Shown here piece after piece: positions 16,554 through 24,595 of a stretch of 44,429 nucleotides of DNA (positions within the stretch are counted from its first letter, which is position 1; each line of letters starts with the position of its first letter). Both the position numbers and the translations under genes were made by a program. Origin of the DNA: Chloroflexi bacterium HGW-Chloroflexi-10. GTDB taxonomy: Bacteria > Chloroflexota > Anaerolineae > Anaerolineales > Anaerolineaceae. A model generated the notes under the pieces. The model had not been told where the DNA came from, ran no database searches, and was given only the letters and a program-made list of their open reading frames with translations. The stretch is from assembly GCA_002840755.1 (NCBI GenBank), contig PHBZ01000044.1, positions 1 through 44,429 on the forward strand, written 5' to 3'.

Positions 16554-16590
16554 AAAAGTGGCCATCTCTTAAGCGGATGGCCACTTTTTT
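16552..16590. terminator. bidirectional terminator between murE and pnp
   Basis: An almost perfect stem (arm GTGGCCATC at 16558-16566, partner at 16576-16584) is flanked by six A on one side and six T on the other, so it ends transcription of murE from the left and of pnp from the right. Confidence 0.9.
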
Positions 16591-16603
16591 ATATAGTTAT
16601 GAT

Positions 16604-18823
16604 TTAGTAACGTCGACCGCCACGGTCGCCGCCTCGATTACCACCGCGATCTCCACCACGGTCATTGCCACGACGTGGACCACTGTTGGAGGGTTTTCCA
16701 CCACGATCATGTTCTTTAGCTTCTTCTGCAGTCCAGCCTTCTAAAACAGCCTGTCGGCTGAGACGAATTTTGCCACCGGGATCAATATCAGTAATCATGA
16801 CAGTGATTTCATCACCAACAGAAACGACGTCTTCCACAGAATTTACACGCTCGCTATCTAGTTGGGATATATGGACCATTCCGTCAGTTCCAGGGAGAAT
16901 TTCAACGAAAGCGCCAAAATCAGCAGTACGGACAACTTTTCCGGTATATATGCGACCGATTTGAGGAACTTCCACCAATGATTCAATCCGGTCACGGGCG
17001 ATTTCAGCGCCTGTGCCTTCTGCTGAGGCTATGTAAACAGTACCATCTTCGGCAATATCAATTTTGGTGAGGGTCTCTTCCTGAATAGCACGAATGTTTT
17101 TACCACCTGGGCCAATAATCGCACCAATTTTATCCACAGGGACTTTAATGGTAATAATGCGGGGGGTGTGCGGTTTCAAAGCTTTGCGTGGTTCAGGAAG
17201 AACCTCGAGCATTTGTTCCAGAATATTGACACGTGCATTATATGCCTGACGTAATGCCTGAGACATAATCTCAGGGGTAATTCCACTAATTTTAATGTCC
17301 ATCTGTAAAGCGGTAATGCCGGCACGAGTTCCAGCTACTTTGAAGTCCATGTCTCCGAGGTGATCTTCCAACCCCTGAATATCAGTGAGGATGGAATATT
17401 TCTCATCGTCCATAATCAGACCCATAGCTACACCAGCAACTGGTGCCTTGATAGGTACACCTGTGTCCATTAAGGCAAGTGTTGAACCACAAACGGACGC
17501 CATGGAACTGGAACCATTGGATGCAAGAATTTCGGAAACCAGACGGATTGTGTAGGGAAAAACACTTTCTGAAGGGATAACCGGTTCTAAAGCACGCTCT
17601 GCCAGAGCACCATGACCAATTTCACGCCGGGATTGTCCACGTAATGGTTTTACTTCACCGGTTGAATATGGCGGAAAGTTATAGTGGTGCATATAACGCT
17701 TGTTTTCGGCTGGCGCAAGTGTATCAATTTCTTGGGCTTCGCGGGGAGTTCCCAGTGTGGCAAGGGTGAATGCCTGTGTTTCACCACGGGTGAATAAGCC
17801 TGAACCATGAGCACGTGGACTTAGACCCACTTCGCACCAGATTGGGCGAATTTGTTCGGACGTACGACCGTCAGGCCGAATGCCTTTGGTGAGAATACGG
17901 CGGCGGACGATATGCTTGTAGCTTTCTTCAAAGGCTTCTTTTAAAGGAGCAATCAAGGATTCGTCTTCACCAGCCATTTCAGTAACGACCTGGGCTTTTA
18001 TTGCCTCTACGGCGTCATTCAATTCGGCTTTCTTGTGAGGAGCTTCAAGTGCTGCTTCTAATTCAGAAGAGACTCGGGCTTCTACCTTTTTTACCAGATT
18101 TGGATCGGAAGCGAAGAGTGGGACTACCCGTTTGGTTTTACCAATTTCGGCAGCCATCTTTAATTGTGCATCGATCAGTGGTTGAATGGATTTATGAGCA
18201 AAAGCCAGAGCAGTCACCATGATTTCGTCGGGAATTTCTGTGGCGCCGCATTCAACCATAGAAATGGCTTCGCGGGTTCCGGCAACGCGCAAATCCAGAT
18301 CTGAGTCCTTAATTTGCTGGAAAGTAGGATTAATTATGAACTGACCATTAATACGGCCAATTCGGACAGCACCAATCGGACCGTTCCAAGGAATATCCGA
18401 AATCATCAATGCAGCCGAAGCTGCATTGACTGCCAGAATATCGATCGGATTGAACCCATCAGATGAAAAAGACAGCATAATAATCTGTACTGCATTACGC
18501 ATGCCATTAGTGAAAAGAGGGCGGATTGGGCGATCTGTTAAACGTGCCATCAGTATCGAATCTGTGGCTGGTCTACCTTCGCGGCGGAAGAAAGAACCTG
18601 GGATTCGTCCACCTGCATACATTCTCTCTTCGTAATCAATTGTCAATGGAAAGAAATCCGAACTTTCTTTGGGTTCTTTGTCCATTGTTGCAGCGGCAAA
18701 TATAATGGTATCGCCAAGGCGAACTGTAACAGCACCACCGGCCTGTAAGGCTAATTTTCCCGTTTCAAATGAAACGACACCTTCCCCAAGGGGAACGTTA
18801 AAGGTTTTCGATTCTGGTTTCAT
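16604..18823 (-). CDS. pnp: polyribonucleotide nucleotidyltransferase
   Basis: This 739-residue enzyme degrades RNA by phosphorolysis. Domains in order: first RNase PH core, helical linker, second RNase PH core (GRTSEQIRPI, and the catalytic region DIKISGITPEIM), KH domain with the GPGGKNIRAI loop, S1 domain (GAFVEILPGTDGMVHIS), and an Arg-Gly-rich tail of about 35 residues (DRGGDRGGNRGG) that may bind RNA. I start at 18823, behind GGGAAGG; a longer frame upstream would add 26 untypical residues. It follows rpsO, the classical rpsO-pnp order. Confidence 0.95.
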   Translation of the reverse strand: MKPESKTFNVPLGEGVVSFETGKLALQAGGAVTVRLGDTIIFAAATMDKEPKESSDFFPLTIDYEERMYAGGRIPGSFFRREGRPATDSILMARLTDRPIRPLFTNGMRNAVQIIMLSFSSDGFNPIDILAVNAASAALMISDIPWNGPIGAVRIGRINGQFIINPTFQQIKDSDLDLRVAGTREAISMVECGATEIPDEIMVTALAFAHKSIQPLIDAQLKMAAEIGKTKRVVPLFASDPNLVKKVEARVSSELEAALEAPHKKAELNDAVEAIKAQVVTEMAGEDESLIAPLKEAFEESYKHIVRRRILTKGIRPDGRTSEQIRPIWCEVGLSPRAHGSGLFTRGETQAFTLATLGTPREAQEIDTLAPAENKRYMHHYNFPPYSTGEVKPLRGQSRREIGHGALAERALEPVIPSESVFPYTIRLVSEILASNGSSSMASVCGSTLALMDTGVPIKAPVAGVAMGLIMDDEKYSILTDIQGLEDHLGDMDFKVAGTRAGITALQMDIKISGITPEIMSQALRQAYNARVNILEQMLEVLPEPRKALKPHTPRIITIKVPVDKIGAIIGPGGKNIRAIQEETLTKIDIAEDGTVYIASAEGTGAEIARDRIESLVEVPQIGRIYTGKVVRTADFGAFVEILPGTDGMVHISQLDSERVNSVEDVVSVGDEITVMITDIDPGGKIRLSRQAVLEGWTAEEAKEHDRGGKPSNSGPRRGNDRGGDRGGNRGGDRGGRRY

Positions 18824-18930
18824 ATACCTTCCCTTTACTGTTTCCCGCCCGGTCAGGGACTGAAAACTATCCAGAACAGTCCGGTTCTGAACACATTTCA
18901 ATTCCCAACCAGCGGGTGAAAAAATGATTG

Positions 18931-18972
18931 AAAAACGAGCAAATGGCCGTTTTTATCCATCTACTCGTTTTT
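18931..18972 (-). terminator. hairpin between rpsO and pnp
   Basis: The arms AAAACGAG and CTCGTTTT (with further A/T pairs) are separated by about 24 bases and followed by T residues on the minus strand. It lies just behind the rpsO stop. It could be a partial terminator or a processing stem such as the one that controls pnp in E. coli. Confidence 0.5.
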
Positions 18973-18984
18973 ATTTGCGATTTA

Positions 18985-19257
18985 TTATCGGGAACGCAGT
19001 TTTAATCGTTCGGTCAAAGCTGCGTACCGGCCGTAATCCTTGCCACGCAAGTAGGCCAATAAGCGGCGGCGTTGCCCGACGAGGATCAACAAACCACGGC
19101 GAGATGATTCATCGTGTTTGTGTTGGCGCAGATGTTCAGTAAGGTAGATGATGCGGTTGGTCAGAATTGCAACTTGAACTTCCGGTGAACCAGTATCTCC
19201 TTCATGGCGAGCGTAGTCTTTAATAATCGCATTTTTTTGTTCGTTTGTTAAGGTCAT
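18985..19257 (-). CDS. rpsO: 30S ribosomal protein S15
   Basis: This 90-residue protein is S15, which binds the 16S rRNA central domain early in small-subunit assembly. The pattern HEGDTGSPEVQVAILTNRI and LTEHLRQHKHDESSRRGL is unmistakable, and length is normal. AGGAG lies eight bases or so before the ATG. It is followed by pnp, the usual arrangement. Its leader can form a hairpin around the ribosome binding site. Confidence 0.97.
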   Translation of the reverse strand: MTLTNEQKNAIIKDYARHEGDTGSPEVQVAILTNRIIYLTEHLRQHKHDESSRRGLLILVGQRRRLLAYLRGKDYGRYAALTERLKLRSR

Positions 19258-19350
19258 GACGTTTGCACTCCTATTGCAATAATTTTTTTAGCAGGTCTCC
19301 ATATCTTCAGCATAAGCCGGGGACAGGACCAGTCACGGACGTAAATTATA
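19258..19350 (-). promoter_or_regulatory. rpsO promoter and leader with hairpin around the ribosome binding site
   Basis: A perfect TATAAT lies at 19345-19350 (minus strand) with no convincing -35, giving a leader of about 80 bases. In it, TTGCA and TGCAA (19263-19279) can pair and place AGGAG in the loop; GGTC and GACC further upstream could form a larger stem. S15 represses its own leader in several bacteria, so this may be such an element. Confidence 0.4.
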
Positions 19351-19416
19351 TCAGAGTATCTGATGGTCGTACAGATATTTTTGGTCATTGCAGGTCGATT
19401 TACCCAAAAATTCGGA

Positions 19417-20211
19417 TTACCTCATCACTTGGCGCAAACTAAATTGTTGTTCCTCCGGAAGAAACGGGATACACCGACGGATCAGACGATTAATTTTTTC
19501 TGTTGAGGAATTTAAATAAATATTCCGTAGATGGTAAGCAGTCTCTATTGGGCTTCGTTCGGCTAATTTTTGGACCAATCCAACCAATGAATTTGTGGTC
19601 GCTTCCAGAGGATTCAAGAATGCCTGGGTTAACATAGAAAATACGGTTGGTAGGTTTTCGAATTGGTTATCCTCAGCTAAAATTTGTAATGCCTGAAGAG
19701 CCGTATTTGTTCTACCTGGATTTCCAGAATCCAGCCACTCTTTCAGGATGGAAAGCCATTCTTTTGGATTTTTTTTCCGGATTTGATGGGTGCCTTGCAA
19801 GAAAAGCAATTGTAGCAACATTTTTTCATTGGTTTCCAGCCCCAATGCGGAAATGATCCGCAGAACATCGGTCGATTTTTCCTGCGGAAGCACTCCTAAT
19901 ATCGTGGCTGCCAGGGTTTTTAATTCTAGAAAAGGTTCATTCCAGAGGAATTGTACATAACTGAGGGCTAGATCCGGATTGTTTTGAGTAAATCGAATTA
20001 ATTGCACATTTAGTTGCTGAACAATAATTGGTGCGAGGTGATAACTTTCAATACTCAGATTTTGTTCAACTTCAAAACCAGGACGATAAGCCCGGTTAGT
20101 ATGTGCATCCATCAATGATTTTAAACTTTCCACAAATGCCTGGGGGCCAAATTGCGGTTGTAAAATAGATAGAATTTGTTGGTTTAAGCGATCCAATTGA
20201 ATTGCAGGCAT
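19417..20211 (-). CDS. helical repeat protein, HEAT-like, unknown function
   Basis: This 264-residue protein is predicted almost entirely helical, with paired leucine-rich helices such as LALSYVQFLWNEPFLELKTL, LLQLLFLQGTHQI and ALQALQILAEDN. This pattern suggests HEAT or ARM-type repeats, as in DNA alkylation repair proteins of the AlkD type, but I see no motif that proves that function. It lies between proS and rpsO in a co-directional run. The ATG has no clear Shine-Dalgarno sequence. No signal peptide or membrane span is visible. Confidence 0.55.
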   Translation of the reverse strand: MPAIQLDRLNQQILSILQPQFGPQAFVESLKSLMDAHTNRAYRPGFEVEQNLSIESYHLAPIIVQQLNVQLIRFTQNNPDLALSYVQFLWNEPFLELKTLAATILGVLPQEKSTDVLRIISALGLETNEKMLLQLLFLQGTHQIRKKNPKEWLSILKEWLDSGNPGRTNTALQALQILAEDNQFENLPTVFSMLTQAFLNPLEATTNSLVGLVQKLAERSPIETAYHLRNIYLNSSTEKINRLIRRCIPFLPEEQQFSLRQVMR

Positions 20212-20264
20212 ATTCTAAGCAGGAAGCATATTAGTTTTGAACAATATTCTCCAACTTCTCCATT

Positions 20265-21698
20265 TCAGTAAGCACGAGCGAAATAAGTTTTATATTCAGC
20301 CGGTTGACCACAGTAAATACACACCCCGTCTGTTTTTTTCTGATCTAAAGGGCGGCAGCGTGTAGTAGCTTTTGTCTCATCTTTGATGCCAGTTTCGCAC
20401 GCAGTGCTTCCGCACCAGTAAGCAAACGCCCAGCCTTCTTGTATAATTTGTTTGAATTCGGCGAAATCTTTAGCCTCAAAAATATGGCTATCACGGAATT
20501 CTGTAGCACGTTGTAATAAGCGTTGATGGAAATCTACTAAGATGGTTTCCAATTGCCCGCCAAGGTTATCCATGGAGAGAAATAGTTTGCCAGCTTTACC
20601 GGGAATATCGCGTTGGGCTACTACGACAGTGTTATTATCGACATCACGTGGTCCGATCTCAATTCTCAATGGGACACCGCGCAATTCCCAATCATTAAAT
20701 TTAAAACCGGGGGTGACATTATCTCTGTCGTCTACTTTAACGCGGAATTGGCTCAAAGATTTTTCCAATTGGCGCACCACAGGCATGACTTTATCCATAC
20801 TTACCGGATCTTTATAAATAGGTACAATAACAATTTGGATAGGTGCAAGGCGAGGTGGCAGAATGAGTCCTTGATCATCACCATGAGTCATGATTATTGC
20901 TCCCACAAAACGAGTGGATACGCCCCAGGAGGTTGTCCATGCATTTTGCAACTCATTGTTACGATCCAGAAATTGAATGTCAAATGCTTTGGCGAAATTT
21001 TGTCCCAAATTATGCGATGTACCTGATTGCAAGGCTTTGGTGTCACGCATCATTGCTTCAATAGTATACGACCGCACAGCCCCGGCAAATTTTTCGGCTT
21101 CCGATTTGATCCCGGGTATAACTGGAACAGCTGCTTCATTGACCGCAAAATCGGTGTATAAATCTAAAATCCGGCGGGTCTCTTCCTCGGCTTCTTCTGC
21201 AGTTTCATGCGCCGTGTGGCCTTCCTGCCAGTAAAATTCCAAGGTACGTAAGAACATACGAGTACGTAATTCCCAACGGACCACATTAGCCCATTGGTTG
21301 ATGAGAATGGGCAGATCACGGTAAGATTTTACCCATTTGGAGTACATATATCCGATAATTGTTTCGGATGTGGGCCGTACTACCAGTGGTTCTTCCAGTT
21401 TTTGACCACCACCAATCGTCACCACAGCCAATTCCGGGGCAAAGCCTTCTACGTGCTCTTTCTCTTTTTCCAGAAACGACATTGGAATTAACATAGGAAA
21501 AGCCGCATTGACGTGACCGGTTTGTTTGAAACGGGTATCCAGTGCTTTTTGGATATTTTCCCATAAGGCCCAACCATAAGGTCGAACCACCATGCAGCCA
21601 CGCACCGGTGCATAATCGGCCAATTCTGCTCGGGCGATTAATTGGTTATACCATTCTGAAAAATTTTCACTTTGTTTTGGCAATTTCTCTTCACTCAT
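20265..21698 (-). CDS. proS: prolyl-tRNA synthetase, archaeal/eukaryote-type
   Basis: This 477-residue class II enzyme charges tRNA-Pro. Motif 2 and 3 regions are visible (RPTSETIIGYMY, NQWANVVRWE, GDDQGLILPPRLAPIQ). It lacks the large editing insertion of the common bacterial form and has the C-terminal zinc-type domain (CGSTACETG, CIYCGQPAEYKTYFARAY) of the archaeal and eukaryotic form, which also occurs in some bacteria. A GGAAGAAG stretch precedes the ATG. It is 53 bases upstream of the helical repeat gene. Confidence 0.95.
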   Translation of the reverse strand: MSEEKLPKQSENFSEWYNQLIARAELADYAPVRGCMVVRPYGWALWENIQKALDTRFKQTGHVNAAFPMLIPMSFLEKEKEHVEGFAPELAVVTIGGGQKLEEPLVVRPTSETIIGYMYSKWVKSYRDLPILINQWANVVRWELRTRMFLRTLEFYWQEGHTAHETAEEAEEETRRILDLYTDFAVNEAAVPVIPGIKSEAEKFAGAVRSYTIEAMMRDTKALQSGTSHNLGQNFAKAFDIQFLDRNNELQNAWTTSWGVSTRFVGAIIMTHGDDQGLILPPRLAPIQIVIVPIYKDPVSMDKVMPVVRQLEKSLSQFRVKVDDRDNVTPGFKFNDWELRGVPLRIEIGPRDVDNNTVVVAQRDIPGKAGKLFLSMDNLGGQLETILVDFHQRLLQRATEFRDSHIFEAKDFAEFKQIIQEGWAFAYWCGSTACETGIKDETKATTRCRPLDQKKTDGVCIYCGQPAEYKTYFARAY

Positions 21699-21757
21699 AT
21701 TTGTTGTTCTCTTCTTCCTATTCGGATGATCATTTTGTAGGGTATAAAATAATTTTT

Positions 21758-22312
21758 CTACTGATTTTCAATATTATTTTTTAATAATGGCAATAACGCA
21801 AAAGTCTCATCAATGGTTTCCGCGAATAGGATCCACTTTTTATAGGTTTCAGCGATGTACTCACCCTGTTCCGCAAATAGCGTCTCCATAACTTTTTTCC
21901 AACCTGTTCCAATTAATATAATAGGCATTACCGGTATGGCTTGAATTTGGATTTTATTCCACATCAATACAATTTCGGCCAAAGTCCCCGGACCACCAGG
22001 CAAAGCAATTGCGGCATCGCAAGATTCTATTAATGTGGTCAGTCGATCTTGGAGTGTATTTCTGCGCCATTCTTCCTGAACCCAAGGATTAGCAGTGGTC
22101 TTTCGCCATTTCTCGATTTCATTGCAGGTTACACCGATCACATGACCGCCTTTTTCAGCGGCTCCGCGTGAAACGGCTTCCATTGTACCCATGTAGCCAC
22201 CGGTAATTACGGAAAATCCGGCCAGAGCTAATTTTTCCCCCAATTGATACGCAAATTGATATGCAGGAGAATCGGGCTTGGGTGAGGATGCGCCAAAAAC
22301 AGTAATTTTCAT
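21758..22312 (-). CDS. LOG-family protein (nucleotide phosphoribohydrolase-like)
   Basis: This 184-residue Rossmann-like protein has the family signature PGGPGTLAE near residue 105 and the glycine-rich start VITGGYMGTMEAVSRGA. LOG-family enzymes release the base from nucleoside 5'-monophosphates; related TIGR00725/00730 proteins are often of unknown substrate in bacteria. It follows the MazG-like gene by 24 bases, so two nucleotide-handling genes are side by side, consistent with a nucleotide-sanitising role. Exact substrate unknown. Confidence 0.85.
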   Translation of the reverse strand: MKITVFGASSPKPDSPAYQFAYQLGEKLALAGFSVITGGYMGTMEAVSRGAAEKGGHVIGVTCNEIEKWRKTTANPWVQEEWRRNTLQDRLTTLIESCDAAIALPGGPGTLAEIVLMWNKIQIQAIPVMPIILIGTGWKKVMETLFAEQGEYIAETYKKWILFAETIDETFALLPLLKNNIENQ

Positions 22313-22336
22313 TAATCACCATAAAAGATATAGTCG

Positions 22337-22657
22337 TTATTTTACTGTATTTTGGTCCCAATCACGCTGGTAATTCACTTCCAATTTTTTTAAAACGGCT
22401 TCTTCCAAGTCGATTTTGCAAATTTGAGCCAATTGTAATAAATATAAGGTGACATCGGCCAGTTCGCTTGAGAGCTCTGCTTTATTAGTAATTTCGGATT
22501 GCCATTGGAAATGCTCCAATACTTCATTTGCTTCAAGTACCAGAGAAATGGCTATGTTTTTAGGCGTTTGAGGTCTTAGACTTTCAGTACCATACCAACC
22601 TTTTTGGGATACAAAATTGTGCATGGCTTGTGTCAATGTTTGTAAGTCTTTACCCAT
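22337..22657 (-). CDS. MazG-like nucleotide pyrophosphohydrolase
   Basis: This 106-residue all-helical protein has the magnesium-binding pattern of the MazG/dCTPase group: EANEVLEHFQW (about residues 43-53) and ELSSELADVTLYLL (about residues 62-75), the two EXXE/EXXD clusters. Such enzymes hydrolyse abnormal or excess nucleoside triphosphates to monophosphate and pyrophosphate. The length is that of the single-domain RS21-C6-like type. AAAGG precedes the ATG. It lies between the phosphatase gene and the LOG-family gene. Confidence 0.85.
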   Translation of the reverse strand: MGKDLQTLTQAMHNFVSQKGWYGTESLRPQTPKNIAISLVLEANEVLEHFQWQSEITNKAELSSELADVTLYLLQLAQICKIDLEEAVLKKLEVNYQRDWDQNTVK

Positions 22658-22723
22658 ATCATATTACCTTTCAAAAATAAACATGACGGAATTCATACTG
22701 TTCCTGATTGAATGTTTGTTGGC

Positions 22724-23209
22724 TTATTCGATTTCCGGATAATTCAGGTTTTCGAGTATTTTTGGTAAGCCTCTTGTGATCCATTCGTCAATTTCTCTTG
22801 CAGTAGACTGATATTTAAAAAATGGTTCACCAATTGGGTCCTTAATGGATACCTTATGACCCGCCATCTCGGTTAAAAGAAAGACCCGGTTTGCCAGGTC
22901 GGGAAATTCAACCTGGATCGCTTCTTTATGCCCACTTTCCATTGTCAGGATTAATTGAAATTGATCAAGCAATCCTTTAGATATTGACCTGGATCGGTGT
23001 TGACTGGTATCAAGACCACGTTGTGCCATAACCTGTACACCTTGGGGTGTAGCGGGAACACCAGGTGTGGCCCAGGTCCCGGCCGATTCTACCCGCCAAG
23101 AAGTATCCGGATCCATCCGGTTTAAATAATTCCGTAAGATCGCAGCAGCCATGGGAGAGCGACATTGATTGGCTGTGCAGATCACTATAACAGATCTGGG
23201 TTCAGGCAT
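22724..23209 (-). CDS. low-molecular-weight protein tyrosine phosphatase
   Basis: This 161-residue protein has the phosphate loop CTANQCRS (Cys11, Arg17, the CX5R pattern) at its start and the general-acid motif DPIGEPFF near residue 127, both of the low-molecular-weight phosphatase family. The gene starts 15 bases behind gmd, so the two are probably co-transcribed. Phosphatases of this type beside polysaccharide genes (Wzb-like) often control export of capsule or exopolysaccharide, but no tyrosine kinase is seen here. An arsenate-reductase role is less likely. Confidence 0.85.
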   Translation of the reverse strand: MPEPRSVIVICTANQCRSPMAAAILRNYLNRMDPDTSWRVESAGTWATPGVPATPQGVQVMAQRGLDTSQHRSRSISKGLLDQFQLILTMESGHKEAIQVEFPDLANRVFLLTEMAGHKVSIKDPIGEPFFKYQSTAREIDEWITRGLPKILENLNYPEIE

Positions 23210-23224
23210 AAATTTTGATCCGGG

Positions 23225-24295
23225 TTAACGATCCATACTAACAACCTGGCTTTCCCAGCGGTGCCAGCGTCCATGATGTTTTTCGAGTAAACTTTTTCCT
23301 TCTCCAGGTGATTCAAGATCGAGAAGTTCAAGATCAGCATCGACCATAATTTTTACAAGGTCCTTAAAAGTTACCCGCGGAGTCCAACCGATTTCTTTTA
23401 TGGCTTTACTGGGATCAGCGAGAAGATAATCCACCTCATTGGGACGAAAATATCGCGGATCAATATGAACATATTCATGCCAGTCCATACCAACATATCC
23501 AAAAGCCTCATCCAGAAATTCGCGTACTGAATGTGCCTCGCCTGTACCTACAACATAATCGCCGGCTTCTTCATGTTGTAAAATTTTCCACATGGCGGCT
23601 ACATAATCTGGTGCGTAACCCCAATCACGCTTGGCATCCAAATTTCCCAGGTAAAGAAATTTTTGTTTCCCAGCTTTAATGTTCGCTAATGCGCGAGTGA
23701 TTTTTCGTGTCACAAAAGTCTCTCCACGACGTGGAGATTCATGGTTGAAGAGAATGCCATTTGAGGCAAAAATACCATAACCATCCCTGTACTGGCGTGT
23801 AACCCAGTAGGCATATAGTTTGGCGGCTGCATATGGGCTTTGTGGCAGAAATGGAGTTTCTTCGTTTTGAGGTGGAGTGGCGGACCCATATAATTCGCTG
23901 GATGAAGCCTGGTAAAAGCGGGTCTTTATACCGCTTTTTCGAATAGCTTCCAAAATACGAATTGTGCCCAGACCGGTAACATCACCGGTATATTCTGGCA
24001 TATCAAAACTGACACGGACGTGACTTTGAGCAGCCAGGTTGTAGATTTCATCTGGTTGAATATTGTAAATAACATCCACCAGTGATTCGGATTGAGAGAC
24101 ATCACCATAATGCAGATTGAGTTTAACTTCTTCGCCATTCATATGCGGATCATGATAAATATGATCAATCCTACGAGTGTTGAAAGTGCTGGCACGGCGG
24201 ATGATACCATGTACTTCATATCCCTGGGCAAGCAATAATTCTGCTAGGTAAGATCCATCCTGACCAGTGATTCCTGTGACGAGAGCTTTTTTCAT
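23225..24295 (-). CDS. gmd: GDP-mannose 4,6-dehydratase
   Basis: This 356-residue short-chain dehydrogenase converts GDP-mannose to GDP-4-keto-6-deoxymannose, the first step to fucose, rhamnose or perosamine precursors. Seen are the NADP loop TGITGQDGSYLAELL at residue 7, RRASTFNTRRIDH, the catalytic serine region YQASSSELYGSA and the YxxxK pair in SPYAAAKLYAYW. GGAGGTC lies right before the ATG and a strong promoter is found upstream. No second-step gene such as fcl or rmd is nearby. Confidence 0.96.
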   Translation of the reverse strand: MKKALVTGITGQDGSYLAELLLAQGYEVHGIIRRASTFNTRRIDHIYHDPHMNGEEVKLNLHYGDVSQSESLVDVIYNIQPDEIYNLAAQSHVRVSFDMPEYTGDVTGLGTIRILEAIRKSGIKTRFYQASSSELYGSATPPQNEETPFLPQSPYAAAKLYAYWVTRQYRDGYGIFASNGILFNHESPRRGETFVTRKITRALANIKAGKQKFLYLGNLDAKRDWGYAPDYVAAMWKILQHEEAGDYVVGTGEAHSVREFLDEAFGYVGMDWHEYVHIDPRYFRPNEVDYLLADPSKAIKEIGWTPRVTFKDLVKIMVDADLELLDLESPGEGKSLLEKHHGRWHRWESQVVSMDR

Positions 24296-24351
24296 TCTGA
24301 CCTCCAGATCCCCAATGAGGCAGTGGGGTAATTTTATAAATCTGAAAAGTA

Positions 24352-24380
24352 AGTATAACCATTGCCGGAATGGCTGTCAA
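24352..24380 (-). promoter_or_regulatory. sigma-A promoter of gmd
   Basis: On the minus strand a perfect TTGACA (24375-24380) and TATACT (24352-24357) are 17 bases apart. The leader to the gmd ATG is about 50 bases. The remaining stretch 24381-24537 up to the clpC terminator holds nothing I can identify. Confidence 0.8.
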
Positions 24381-24539
24381 ATGGTTGAGGCGATGTTTCA
24401 ACAACGGGAGTTAAGCCATCCAAAACACCTCCACCAAAGGTTTATGAAAAAAAGGATAAATTGAATCAGCCTATGAATGGCCGATTTTCATAACGGTTCT
24501 GCAGCACTACCAGTATTTTGGTATTCGATCATTGTAAAA

Positions 24540-24575
24540 AAAACGTCCTCAAAATCATTTTGAGGATGTTTTTAT
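24540..24575 (-). terminator. intrinsic terminator of clpC
   Basis: A nearly perfect stem (arms TCCTCAAAA and TTTTGAGGA, loop of three bases) is followed on the minus strand by a run of T. It lies 20 bases behind the clpC stop. An A-rich flank on the opposite side makes it partly bidirectional. Confidence 0.85.
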
Positions 24576-24595
24576 TGAATAATTTAATCTATTTA

